From Planctomycetota bacterium (GTDB taxonomy: Bacteria > Planctomycetota > GCA-002687715 > DRQF01): a stretch of DNA of 41,975 nt. The stretch spans positions 1 to 41,975 of the forward strand of contig DRQF01000237.1 of NCBI GenBank assembly GCA_011369445.1, written 5' to 3'. Below are positions 9,326 through 17,479 of this stretch, piece by piece. The translations under genes were made by a program, and so were the position numbers. The number at the start of each line of letters is the position of its first letter. Positions within the stretch are counted from its first letter, which is position 1. Below the pieces are notes generated by a model that did no database searches, had not been told where the DNA came from, and saw only the letters and a program-made list of their open reading frames with translations.

Positions 9326-9408
9326 TGCATCACGTCGCCGTCACCTTCACCTTGGCTTCGGGCATCACCTGGGTGAGTCGACCCGTCGCCACCCGGCTGA
9401 TTCCATGA
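9298..9408 (+). pseudogene. Remnant of an FG-GAP-type gene 3' end
   Basis: In frame, this encodes IPAFAGIELHH followed by the same 24 residues and stop codon that end the FG-GAP protein at 7358. The block 9328-9409 is identical to 7278-7359. Just upstream, the four differences in GIEL (GGA/GGG, ATC/ATT, GAA/GAG, CTC/CTG) are all synonymous third-position changes. This pattern fits a paralogous gene that diverged under protein-level selection, was lost except for its tail, and shared the last 82 bases by recombination or conversion. No start codon or signal sequence is attached. Confidence 0.8.
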
Positions 9409-9409
9409 G
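9328..9409 (+). repeat. 82-bp perfect direct repeat, copy 2
   Basis: Identical to 7278-7359, spaced exactly 2050 bases from it, with the SBBP propeller gene between the copies. Confidence 0.95.
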
Positions 9410-9504
9410 AGGCCAAGGTCTTGAGTTCGCGGTCTGTCGCCGCGGCCCTTTGCCCACATCATTGACGTCGCAGCGACGCCCCGGGAAATCGTGAAGGACG
9501 CGGG

Positions 9505-10437
9505 TTAGGGCGTGTACTCCTGGCAGTTCTTGCAGATGGAGATCTCGTCCAGGCGTCCTTCCTCGTGGAGGCGTCGGATCTCGGCCAAGCGTTCGCCCTT
9601 CCAGATCTCCTCGATGCTCTCGTCCTGGACGTTGCCCACCTCCATGGTGCAGTCGTAGTCGTAGCAGCAAGGCGTGGCGCGGCCGTCGTAGTAGATCTGG
9701 AGGGTCTTGTAGATCATCCGGCAAGGCGGCTTCTTCTGCCCTTCGGGAAGCGATTCCAAAAGCTTCATGCCTTCAGGCTTCTCGACGCGGTGGTCCTCCA
9801 CCGTGTTGCTCCACGTCTGATAGTTGGAGAAGGTGACCTCGTCGTTCTCCTTCAGGTACGGCGCCCACATCTGTTGGAAGCGCTCGGCGTCATCGGCCGT
9901 CTCCTCCATCTTGATCATGCGCAGCACGATGTACGGAAGGGCCGATCCGCGTTCCTCGCGGATGCGGAAGAGGCGCTGCACGTTCTCGACCACTTTCTCG
10001 TAGTTCGCGTTGACCCTGATCTTCTCGTAGACATCCTTCACCGTGCCGTCGAGGCTGATGTTGACGAAGGAGATCTGGGAGTCGACGAGCGCATTACAAT
10101 TCTTTTCGTCGAGGTAGGTGGCGTTCGTGATCAGGCAAGTGATCTTGACCCCACTCTCCTTGAGGTACTGGAGCATCTCACGGAACTTGGGGTGGATGAA
10201 CGATTCGCCGAAGCCCGTGGGGAGGAAAACCGTGTGATCCCGTCCGGCCGCCTGATCGGCGATGCTGCGAAAAAGCTCGAAGTCCATGTTGCCGTAGCCG
10301 CGGTCGGCGGCCTCGCGGGGGCACATGGGGCAACGAAGATTGCAGTGATTCGTCGCCTCGACACCCAAACTGAACGGGAAGTCGCCCGGGTCGAGGTCCT
10401 TGAAGGCCTCCTGAATCAACAGATCGATCAGTCCCAT
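9505..10437 (-). CDS. Radical SAM enzyme with SPASM domain
   Basis: 310 residues. The [4Fe-4S]/S-adenosylmethionine site is CNLRCPMC (Cys32, Cys36, Cys39, CX3CX2C). The C-terminal third is a SPASM domain for auxiliary clusters: PPCRM, PCCYDYDC, the usual GNVQDESIEEIWKGE segment and a final CKNC. SPASM enzymes carry out radical oxidations, epimerisations or cross-links on peptides, and some act on sugars or cyclitols (BtrN-type). No precursor peptide gene is visible, and the flanks are glycosyltransferases, so a sugar-modifying role is my inference. It is a paralogue of the enzyme at 25525-26436: the three cluster cysteines are at the same residue numbers, and both carry DPGDFPF, YLDEKNC and ESIEEIWKGERL. 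It is divergent from the GT2 gene, with 132 bases between the two starts. Confidence 0.88.
   Translation of the reverse strand: MGLIDLLIQEAFKDLDPGDFPFSLGVEATNHCNLRCPMCPREAADRGYGNMDFELFRSIADQAAGRDHTVFLPTGFGESFIHPKFREMLQYLKESGVKITCLITNATYLDEKNCNALVDSQISFVNISLDGTVKDVYEKIRVNANYEKVVENVQRLFRIREERGSALPYIVLRMIKMEETADDAERFQQMWAPYLKENDEVTFSNYQTWSNTVEDHRVEKPEGMKLLESLPEGQKKPPCRMIYKTLQIYYDGRATPCCYDYDCTMEVGNVQDESIEEIWKGERLAEIRRLHEEGRLDEISICKNCQEYTP
9620..9663 (+). repeat. 44-bp direct repeat, copy 2 (inside radical SAM gene)
   Basis: Identical to 7436-7479. This copy lies in the intact radical SAM/SPASM gene and encodes the CCYDYDCTMEVGNVQD region of the SPASM domain. Confidence 0.9.
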
Positions 10438-10569
10438 GTCGGCTCCCGGGTAAAGATGCGGCGGTCTCGCTGGCTCCCATTATCCCATCGACGAGGAATG
10501 CCTCAAACCTGATTCCCAAGAATGGTCGACACTTGCGAAGGTGCCCCTCCCGATGGAAGAGTCCAAACC

Positions 10570-11505
10570 ATGGAGCCGGATACGCCCGATCTGTCGATCA
10601 TCATTCTGTCCTGGAACACCCTGGAACTGACCAGGGCCTGTCTCCGGGAGCTGAGTCGTTGCCGCGAGAGGTCGCCTCTGCGGTACGAGATCCTCGTCAT
10701 CGAGAATGCCTCGGAGGACGGGAGCCTGGAGATGATCCGCGACGAGTTTCCCGATGTCCGGCTCTATCGCAATCCGGAGAATCTTGGCTATGCCCGCGCC
10801 GTCAACCAGGGGCTGCGCCTGGCGACGGGGCGAAGGCTCGTCCTTCTGGGCTCCGACACGGAGGTCCGTCCAGGCACCCTGGAACGCATGGACCGGTTCC
10901 TCGAGGAGAACCCCGGCGTGGGCGCCGTGGCCCCACGGCTGGTGAACGCCGACGGCTCCTTGCAGCGAGCTTGCATGAGGTTCCCTGATCTCAAGGTCGC
11001 CCTCTACTACGACACGTTCTTGGAGAAGTTCTTTCCCGAGAACCGCACCTTGAAGCGCTACTTCTACAAGGATTGGAGTCACGACGCGACGCGCAGCGTG
11101 GACCAACCCCCAGGCACCTGCCTCATGGTGCGGCGCGCCACCTATGCGGATGTGGGGGGCATGGACCGCAAGCTTTGGCTCTTTTTCAACGATGTGGACT
11201 GGTGCCTCCGCATGAGGCGTGCGGGGTGGGACATCGTCTACCTGCACGAGGGCACCGAAGTCCTCCACCATCTCGGCCAGAGCACGGGGCGCCATCCCGC
11301 CTTCGCTTTCGTCTGGCACCAAAACCGCCTTCATTTCTACCGCAAGCACTTCCATCTCATGGGGAGCTTCATCGTCAAGAGCGCCATGGTTTACGTCGCG
11401 GGCCGTGAGCTCCTCCGCATCCGAAGAAACCTCGAAGACAAGAAGGAGTTCCGCGCCCACGCCGCCCAACTCCTCCGCGCCCTCGGCGGCACCCTTCTCC
11501 GATAG
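10570..11505 (+). CDS. GT2 family glycosyltransferase (rhamnosyltransferase-like)
   Basis: 311 residues from ATG 10570, which has GGAAG about 11 bases upstream; an in-frame ATG at 10522 would add 16 unconserved residues. The GT-A fold is recognisable from LSIIILSWNTLE at the start, VIENASEDGS (UDP/dTDP-sugar site), NLGYARAVNQG, GSDTEV in place of the usual DxD (residues 94-99), and the acceptor-side FNDVDWCLRMRRAGW. The combination is typical of WbbL-like rhamnosyltransferases that act on lipid-linked glycans at the cytoplasmic face. There is no convincing membrane helix. The sugar and acceptor cannot be read from sequence. The next gene begins 50 bases downstream on the same strand. Confidence 0.85.
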   Translation: MEPDTPDLSIIILSWNTLELTRACLRELSRCRERSPLRYEILVIENASEDGSLEMIRDEFPDVRLYRNPENLGYARAVNQGLRLATGRRLVLLGSDTEVRPGTLERMDRFLEENPGVGAVAPRLVNADGSLQRACMRFPDLKVALYYDTFLEKFFPENRTLKRYFYKDWSHDATRSVDQPPGTCLMVRRATYADVGGMDRKLWLFFNDVDWCLRMRRAGWDIVYLHEGTEVLHHLGQSTGRHPAFAFVWHQNRLHFYRKHFHLMGSFIVKSAMVYVAGRELLRIRRNLEDKKEFRAHAAQLLRALGGTLLR

Positions 11506-11555
11506 AAGATTGCCAGTTAGAAGATGAGATTCGTCCGATCCTTGGAGGTCGCTTC

Positions 11556-13994
11556 ATGACGGTACGTCTTGCGGGGGTCCTGATGGTGGTGGTCACACTG
11601 CTTGTGATGACCTGGATGGCCGTGGATGATGCCGACGACTCCGAGTGGTCGGATCTGTCGGACTCGCAACCCGCGCGACCGACGGAAGCGCCCGTCGTCC
11701 CGCACCGAGGCAACGCCCAGGATCGCCGAAGGGAGGAGCGTCCGGGGGGTTCCGCCGATGATCGCACGGCCCCGCCGCATGGGACCGACGGCCCGGTCCT
11801 GGAAGTCGTCATTCGGGTCGACCGTGACGGGAAAAAGCTGGTAGATCAGCCTCTCGACGTCCAGGCGGAATACCTCGGGACTCTCCGCATCGTCGATCTA
11901 CAGACGACACCAGGGCCTCTCGATCGGCCGGACTTCGCGGCCGACGTTACGGCGCGGACCGCCTCGGGAAGGATACTCCCGCTTCCCGTCTCGAAGCCGG
12001 GGGCGTACCGGCTTCGCGCCCGCCTTTCGGGGACGGAGACCTGGCATGCCTGGGATCAGAACACCCGGCAGGGCCTCGTGCGAGAATCCATCCATCTCGT
12101 CAGTCGACTGCGCGTACACATTGCATCCCCACAACCGGAAGCGGTCAGGAGCGTGTTCGCGAACCTCGGCGGATCGGGCGAGCCCCGCTCCTTTGCGCGC
12201 GACCTCGGAAACGGCATCTGGGAGTTCGAAAACCCCGCCACCCTGCCCGTCGAGGTCGGCGCGGAGCTTCGCGGCTACGACGTCGTCTTCTACACTAGGG
12301 TGCGCACGAATGATGCCGTGATCTCGCTTGGGCGACTCGTTCCCAGGACATTGAAGATCGAGGACGCGTGGTCCGGGGCCCCGATCCTCGACGCCAAGGT
12401 GGAGGTCCGTTTCGCCCAGACGAGGGCAACTTTGAGATCGGCGGGGGATGGCAGGGTGCAGATCCCGTACCCACGGGACCCTCTGGAGCTCATGAGCCGC
12501 TTTTTCCCCTACACCCTGAGAGTCGTTGCGGAGGGATACGCGTCGGCCCGCATCGGCAACTTGGATGCGCTTCATGGGGTGTCCCGAGGTCTCCCGACGA
12601 TCCGCCTGTTGCGAGAGGGCTCTCCCGGGGGGGGCTTGTTGAGCGAGACGGGCGCCCCGGCGCGTGGCACGCGCGTGTATCTCGTCAACGGCTTCTCGAC
12701 GGCTGCGTCCGGCGTCTGCGACGAGGAGGGGAGATTCGTGCTGCGAGCCGGAGGTCTCGGTCCCAATGTGGGAGTCCTGGATGACCCTTCGGGGAATTCC
12801 CTGAGCGGTCGCCCATCGCGAGGCGCCTTCCTCTATCTTGTTGACTCCATGGGCGCCGAGGGGCTCCTCGGCCCGGTGGATTGGTTGCAGTTGGCGAAGG
12901 GGACCTGGATGGGGCGTCTGAGCCGTTGCCCATCCTGGATCGTGGACGTGCGCCGCGCGTCGGATGATGGGCCCGTCGTCGGGGCGGCTCTCAGGCGAAT
13001 CCCTCTGGCGGCGGGCCAGCCGGTGCGGTGGTTGGCGAAGGAGATCCCCCCGGGCCGCACGGACTCCCAAGGTCGGTGTGCCTTCGGAGAATCCCTCGGC
13101 GGGCTCTGGAGATTGGAGGTCGCGGCTCCCGGGTTCTCCAACGCGACCTTCGACGTGAACCCGACTCAAACTCCGACGAGTGTCGTTCGGCTTCGCAGAG
13201 GGGGCGAAATCTCTCTTCATCTCGTCGACCGATCGGGGAAGCCGATGGCTGGGGTCAAGGTGACGCTCCGTGCCCGGGAAACCGCCGACGTCGCGAGCAC
13301 GTCGGACGAACAGGGACGCATGACGTTTCGCGTGGACCCGAGCAAGCGATATCTCTGGTTCGTGGTGAATTCGGACCTGAAGCCCGCTATGGCGGCTCCC
13401 CTTTATCTCGAGCCCGGCAAGGGAGAATACGTCATTCGGTTGGTGGGGCGAGAAGAGGTCGTCGTCACGCTTCAATCGGGGGAAGGGGAGCCCATAGATA
13501 AGGGGGTTCTTCTCATTCGGAGCCCGGAGGATCGGGATCGGGTTCGGGTCGCCGTCCGTACTCCCTTCATGAAGACCGTGGAGTTGCCGAGGGAGCGGTT
13601 GGAGATCCGGGCGGTTGCGGCGGGATTCAATGCCACGGACTGGACGACGATCGACGTGGCAGAGTTGAACGAACCGTTCCAGGTCTCTTGGGTCTTGCCT
13701 GATGGTTTTACCGTACGGGGGGCATGGGGCCCGTCGGCATCGCAGGGGGGAGACGGGATCGTGGTGGGTTTGGAGCCGGAACGGATCGCTGGGTTCGAAG
13801 GTGTGTCGAGACGGCCTCACCCCTACGAGATCCGGATGTTCGAGAGGACGGCCGTTCTTGACGGAGCGGGATTCTCGTTCCCGAGGGTGTCGGCCGGGCG
13901 CTATCGCTTGAAGGTCACGCACAACGGCCACGTCGAGCTGGAACGAGGGATACGGGTCGCGAGGGATTTGGACTTGGGGAACCTGGCCCGATAG
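11556..13994 (+). CDS. Membrane-anchored protein with carboxypeptidase-regulatory-like repeats
   Basis: 812 residues. A single hydrophobic segment at residues 4-24 (VRLAGVLMVVVTLLVMTWMAV) is an uncleaved anchor or signal. It is followed by an acidic/proline-rich linker and then a long all-beta region. Scattered motifs such as GDGRVQIPYP, TDSQGRCAFGE and TSDEQGRMTFRVDPS, each followed by an aromatic-rich strand and a GY/GF turn, are typical of carboxypeptidase D regulatory-like/transthyretin-like domains. I count at least four such units, without exact boundaries. No protease, glycosidase or binding motif is visible. TTGGAGGT about 8 bases before ATG 11556 supports the start. It converges with the minus-strand gene that ends at 14016, with 21 bases between. 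Probable role: periplasmic or surface scaffold; function unknown. Confidence 0.7.
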   Translation: MTVRLAGVLMVVVTLLVMTWMAVDDADDSEWSDLSDSQPARPTEAPVVPHRGNAQDRRREERPGGSADDRTAPPHGTDGPVLEVVIRVDRDGKKLVDQPLDVQAEYLGTLRIVDLQTTPGPLDRPDFAADVTARTASGRILPLPVSKPGAYRLRARLSGTETWHAWDQNTRQGLVRESIHLVSRLRVHIASPQPEAVRSVFANLGGSGEPRSFARDLGNGIWEFENPATLPVEVGAELRGYDVVFYTRVRTNDAVISLGRLVPRTLKIEDAWSGAPILDAKVEVRFAQTRATLRSAGDGRVQIPYPRDPLELMSRFFPYTLRVVAEGYASARIGNLDALHGVSRGLPTIRLLREGSPGGGLLSETGAPARGTRVYLVNGFSTAASGVCDEEGRFVLRAGGLGPNVGVLDDPSGNSLSGRPSRGAFLYLVDSMGAEGLLGPVDWLQLAKGTWMGRLSRCPSWIVDVRRASDDGPVVGAALRRIPLAAGQPVRWLAKEIPPGRTDSQGRCAFGESLGGLWRLEVAAPGFSNATFDVNPTQTPTSVVRLRRGGEISLHLVDRSGKPMAGVKVTLRARETADVASTSDEQGRMTFRVDPSKRYLWFVVNSDLKPAMAAPLYLEPGKGEYVIRLVGREEVVVTLQSGEGEPIDKGVLLIRSPEDRDRVRVAVRTPFMKTVELPRERLEIRAVAAGFNATDWTTIDVAELNEPFQVSWVLPDGFTVRGAWGPSASQGGDGIVVGLEPERIAGFEGVSRRPHPYEIRMFERTAVLDGAGFSFPRVSAGRYRLKVTHNGHVELERGIRVARDLDLGNLAR

Positions 13995-14015
13995 GGGGCA
14001 GCCCGCGGCGAAGCC

Positions 14016-15260
14016 CTACCGTCGGAAGACGAGCACGCGTGTCGGCGGGGGCACGTCGGGGAGGCGTGGGTCGGGGCGGTAGCGCGCGAGCGCTTGCTCG
14101 ATGTCGTCGTTGGGGGCGAAGAGGACGATCTGGGGTGGCTTGAAGATGAGGGCGCGGCGGCGAAGTTCCGCCAGGTCCTTGGCGTCGGCCACGACCATGG
14201 AGAGGCGACCCGTGTCGTGGCCCGTCTTTTCCATCCATCGCAAAAGGTGACGGTCGGGGCCTGAGACCACCACCCAGGCGTGAGGGCTCACAGCGGGCTC
14301 GGAGGCGACCCAATCCAGGAGACGGGCAGCCTTGGCCGCCGCGTTGGAGTGGGGAAGAAGGTTTGGTGTGGCGAGGAGAACCGACAGCAGGGCCGCCACG
14401 GCGAGGAGGCCGCCGTCGATGCGTCGATAGGGGACTCGGGACACGGCGAGCAGGGCTGCGGCTGGCCAGGCCAAAGCGAGAAAAAAGTCCTGGGGTTTTT
14501 GGACCCATACCCCAGGCTCGGCGCAGGCCGCCGCGAGGACGACGAGGACTGCAAGGCTCAGTCCCTTCCAGCCCCCGTCTCGTCCGAGCACGATGACGAG
14601 GAGGAGAGCCGTCACCGCCGCACCCGCGGCGGTGAGTCCCCCGGAAGAGCCCGTAAAGGCCAAGGCCAGGTCCGCCAGGCCTGTCTGGAAGTGCGCGGGA
14701 CGCACAGGGCAGAGGATCGCCGTGGCGAGGAGGGCCGCGAGGAGCCCCCCGTGGGCCGCGACGCGCTCCCGCAGGGGGGTGAATCCGAGGAGGGCCGCAA
14801 GCAGCGCGGCAGGGATCCAAGCGACGGCCCAAGGAGACCCGATCTCAACGGTCCGGGCCAGAAGTCCCGGAGAGGCCAGAAGAGTCAGCAAGAGGGCTGT
14901 CGCCCCGCCCGATCCCCGCCGCTGGAGCGCCGCCGAAAGGAGGCCGGCCGTTCCCGCGAAGCCCATGAGCGAGAGCAGGCGATTGGGGCGTTCCATGCCC
15001 CCCACGAGGAAAAACCAGGCCCGCAACAGGGGTTCGGGGACGGCCACCGGAGGCAGGCTTCCGTCGCCCCTGAGGCTCAGCAAGAGTCTCGCTTCGGCGT
15101 CGGTGAGACGGCTCGGAATGCAGAGTGCGACGAGGAGGGCCGCGAGGAGGCCTAACAGTATCCAAGGGACCAGGAACCTCCCCCCCTTGCCCGTCCCCAG
15201 GTTGGGTTCAAGGCGGGCCCGGCCCACCTCCGACACTCTATTGGGTCTTGTAGGTCCCAT
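14016..15260 (-). CDS. Polytopic membrane protein, GT39-like, divergent active loop
   Basis: 414 residues with about ten hydrophobic helices, from a first helix near residues 30-48 to about residue 300, then a short soluble tail. The layout resembles GT39/ArnT-like enzymes: the first helix is followed by an extracytoplasmic segment LTDAEARLLLSLRG, then an arginine-led helix (PNRLLSLMGFAGTAG) and ASPGLLARTVEIGSPWAV, which mirrors the SP-x-EIR-Y stretch of the family. The usual Asp-Glu pair appears as DAE, with one residue between the acids, so catalysis is uncertain. It is shorter than most members (450-600). The soluble C-terminal part (SPHAWVVVSGPDRHLL) may be a small luminal domain. The start ATG lacks a clear Shine-Dalgarno site. 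It could also be an unrelated membrane protein. Confidence 0.6.
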   Translation of the reverse strand: MGPTRPNRVSEVGRARLEPNLGTGKGGRFLVPWILLGLLAALLVALCIPSRLTDAEARLLLSLRGDGSLPPVAVPEPLLRAWFFLVGGMERPNRLLSLMGFAGTAGLLSAALQRRGSGGATALLLTLLASPGLLARTVEIGSPWAVAWIPAALLAALLGFTPLRERVAAHGGLLAALLATAILCPVRPAHFQTGLADLALAFTGSSGGLTAAGAAVTALLLVIVLGRDGGWKGLSLAVLVVLAAACAEPGVWVQKPQDFFLALAWPAAALLAVSRVPYRRIDGGLLAVAALLSVLLATPNLLPHSNAAAKAARLLDWVASEPAVSPHAWVVVSGPDRHLLRWMEKTGHDTGRLSMVVADAKDLAELRRRALIFKPPQIVLFAPNDDIEQALARYRPDPRLPDVPPPTRVLVFRR

Positions 15261-15318
15261 TCGGTTCTGGTAATGTCCTAACCTTCAAGAATTGCAAGGA
15301 CTTGCGCCGAGTTCACTT

Positions 15319-15343
15319 CTGCCGCGAAGGACCGTCGCGGCAG
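15319..15343. promoter_or_regulatory. 9-bp perfect inverted repeat in divergent promoter region
   Basis: The arms CTGCCGCGA (15319-15327) and TCGCGGCAG (15335-15343) are perfectly complementary with a 7-base spacer. They lie between the divergent membrane-protein gene (start 15260) and the eight-gene operon (start 15399). They could be an operator for a dimeric regulator or a 5' leader hairpin of the operon transcript. No T-tract follows, so a terminator is unlikely. Confidence 0.45.
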
Positions 15344-15398
15344 CTTAGAACCAGAATCTCCCCGGTGCAAGCACCGCCGAGCCCTGGCCGCAAAAGTC

Positions 15399-16718
15399 AT
15401 GAATCTGACCTTCGTCCATGTCGTCGATCAGGTCCAGTATGAGCCGGGCACGGCTCAGCTGGCCGCTCTGGCCCGAAGAGCCGGATGGAATCCCGTGTCC
15501 CTGCCCGTGGACTATGGGACTTCGAAGGAGGCCTTCCTCCAGATGCTCCTCGACGCCGACCCCCATGTGGTCGCCTTTCGCCTCACCGGCGAAACGATGG
15601 AGGTGGTCGACTATATGGCCAGGGAGGTGCGCGCACTCAGACCCTCCCTTCCGTTTCTCTTCTACGGCCCCTACTGTCGGACCGTGACGGTCGAGGCTGG
15701 CGCCCTGCCGGGACCTGGGGTCCTTCTCACAGGCGAGCCGGAGACCGCTTTTGCCGCCCTGCTGGCGGCCTGGCCTTTGGAGGGCATGGGCCCCCTCCCC
15801 GGCGTGCAGATCCTCGGGGACGCCGCGTCTCCCGCCGAGGCCGATCTCTTCCACCCGGATGGTGCGCCCGCTCCTGAACTCGCCGTGTTCGGTGGACCCC
15901 GTCTGCTTCGCAAGGGGCGGGGGACGTCATTCTTTGGCGAACTGGGGACGGCCCCCGTGGAGACGACGTTGGGTTCTCCGCTGGGTTTGCCACCCCATGC
16001 GGGACTCGCCGCCTTCAATCATCCCGTCGAAAGCCGCCCTCGCCTGAGACCGCTTCGGCCCCTGCTGGACGAGCTGGCCGCTTTGGGAAGCGCCCTTCGC
16101 CACATCGAAGTGAGGGATCGCCCTTTCGGTTGGGACGGTGAGCAGGGAGAGCGCTTCCTCGATCATTTGGAGCGAGAGTTTCCCGCCACCGAGTTTAGCC
16201 TGCGGGTCGTGCCGGAGCCCGATCTCCCGGCCATCCTCGATCGCGTGGATCGAAGTCGATGCCGCCGGTTGGTCTTCGAGTTGGATGCCGCCGACAGGTT
16301 GGCTTTCGGGCGTTTGCCGGAAATGCGGGATCCGGAGGCCCTGGGGAGGGCCCTGGATGAAGCGTCACGACGGGGTTTTGTCACGGGCCTTCTCGTGACG
16401 GTGGGGCTCCCCCACGAGACGCCGGAGGACATCCGGATGAAACTCCGATTCATCCGAGACCACGGCGTCTCACGGGCGCGGTTTTTCCCCTTCGAACCCC
16501 GTTACGGCTCTCAATTGTTCGCGCTCTGCACGGAGGAAGACCTCCTCCCCAAGGGAGAGGAAGGGTGGAACCGGGAGGTCTATGCCCCGCTGGACCAGGC
16601 GTGCATGGACATCGAGGAGTGGCACAAGGTGTGGCAGGAATGCATGAACCTCTCCGCCGAGCTCCAGGTTCAAGCCGCTCCGACCCGTGTCGAATCCCAC
16701 GGAGGGCGGCCTCGTTGA
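15399..16718 (+). CDS. Radical-SAM-fold protein lacking the cluster cysteines, with B12-binding-like N-terminus
   Basis: 439 residues that follow the architecture of B12-binding radical SAM enzymes but without the [4Fe-4S] ligands. Residues about 1-120 resemble the cobalamin-binding Rossmann domain (ADPHVVAFRLTGET, PFLFYGPYC, LLTGEPETAFAALL), without the DxHxxG cobalt-ligand motif. Where the family has P-V-E-T-S-R-G-C-P-x-x-C-x-x-C, this protein has PVETTLGSPLGLPPH: Ser193, Leu197 and His200 occupy the three cysteine positions. The rest of the barrel remains readable, including VTGLLVTVGLPHETPEDI and the RFFPFEPRYGSQLF strand. The frame is intact and heads a tightly coupled operon, so this looks like a retained non-radical derivative rather than decay. 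A structural, sugar-binding or regulatory role is possible. The start at 15399 has only a weak Shine-Dalgarno site. Confidence 0.75.
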   Translation: MNLTFVHVVDQVQYEPGTAQLAALARRAGWNPVSLPVDYGTSKEAFLQMLLDADPHVVAFRLTGETMEVVDYMAREVRALRPSLPFLFYGPYCRTVTVEAGALPGPGVLLTGEPETAFAALLAAWPLEGMGPLPGVQILGDAASPAEADLFHPDGAPAPELAVFGGPRLLRKGRGTSFFGELGTAPVETTLGSPLGLPPHAGLAAFNHPVESRPRLRPLRPLLDELAALGSALRHIEVRDRPFGWDGEQGERFLDHLEREFPATEFSLRVVPEPDLPAILDRVDRSRCRRLVFELDAADRLAFGRLPEMRDPEALGRALDEASRRGFVTGLLVTVGLPHETPEDIRMKLRFIRDHGVSRARFFPFEPRYGSQLFALCTEEDLLPKGEEGWNREVYAPLDQACMDIEEWHKVWQECMNLSAELQVQAAPTRVESHGGRPR

Positions 16719-17479
16719 GTTTCAGACCCCCAGCTCTTCCCACGTTCGTTTCGCGGCCCCCTTCCGGAAGAGTCCTCGTCGTGGCGCCCCATCCGGACGA
16801 CGAGATGATGGGGCCGGGCGGGGCCCTTCTCTTGCACCGCGCGGCCGGTGATCCCATCAGCATCGTCGTCGTCTGCGACGGGAGCTTGGGGGACCCCGAC
16901 GGGTACTTCGAGAAGGATGGCTACGCAGCCCGACGGGCGCAGGAGACCCGCGACGTGGCGAAGGAGTTTCTCGGCACCGAGGATGTCCATTTCTTCGGGT
17001 TCGTGGACGGCATCACGGAGCAGGATGTGGACAAGGTCTATCCCAACTTGCCTCCCGAGCCCGACGAGAAGCGTCGCGTCCTTGTCAACGGCTTGTCGAC
17101 CCACTTGAGAGGGCACATCCAGCGGGTTCGACCCCAGGTGATCTACTTCCCGTGGGTCGGCGAGTTTCATGCCGACCACTGGGGCACCGGGCAGGCCATC
17201 GAGAACCTGGTGAAGAACGAGCCCGAGTTGTTCCAGGACGTGAGTCTCATGGGCTACGAGGTGTGGGCCACGGTTCGACCGGATACGCTGCTGGACATCA
17301 CTTCGGTATTCGAGACCAAGCTGAAAGCCATTCGTTGCTACGAGACCCAAACGCGCTACGTCGATTATTCCCGTGTCGTCGGGGGTCTGAATCGTTACCG
17401 CGGGATGCTCATTCCGGGGACTGAGACACGGTACGCCGAGGCCTTCATGGGGCGGTACCGCGGAGTCGACGGGACGTGA
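16715..17479 (+). CDS. PIG-L/LmbE family N-acetyl sugar deacetylase (first copy)
   Basis: 254 residues from a TTG start at 16715 that overlaps the previous stop in TTGA, with GGAGGG 8 bases upstream; longer in-frame starts would lie inside the preceding gene. The zinc-site signature APHPDDE (His26, Asp28, Asp29) and the second motif HADH (His152, Asp154, His155) are both intact, as in active PIG-L, MshB and LmbE proteins. These enzymes remove acetyl groups from N-acetylglucosamine-type sugars on glycolipids, mycothiol precursors or antibiotics. An insertion at about residues 60-75 (GDPDGYFEKDGYAARR) and the C-terminal RYVDYSRVVGGLNRYRG match the sugar-acting subgroup. It lies directly before a GT4 gene, so de-N-acetylation of a glycan intermediate is the likely job. 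The exact substrate is unknown. Confidence 0.88.
   Translation: MSFRPPALPTFVSRPPSGRVLVVAPHPDDEMMGPGGALLLHRAAGDPISIVVVCDGSLGDPDGYFEKDGYAARRAQETRDVAKEFLGTEDVHFFGFVDGITEQDVDKVYPNLPPEPDEKRRVLVNGLSTHLRGHIQRVRPQVIYFPWVGEFHADHWGTGQAIENLVKNEPELFQDVSLMGYEVWATVRPDTLLDITSVFETKLKAIRCYETQTRYVDYSRVVGGLNRYRGMLIPGTETRYAEAFMGRYRGVDGT

Noticed and set aside
7278..9409. Insertion sequence or transposon flanked by target duplications
   Set aside because: The flanking repeats are coding tails of different lengths, there are no terminal inverted repeats and the gene between has no transposase features.
11898..13931. Long minus-strand open frame (677 residues) opposite the carboxypeptidase-regulatory-like protein
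   Set aside because: No motifs, charged low-complexity composition; the + strand gene has a ribosome site, membrane anchor and repeat domains.
15399..16718. Calling the cysteine-less radical-SAM-fold gene a pseudogene
   Set aside because: The frame is full length, the barrel motifs are otherwise kept, and both ends fit operon structure; only the three ligands differ.
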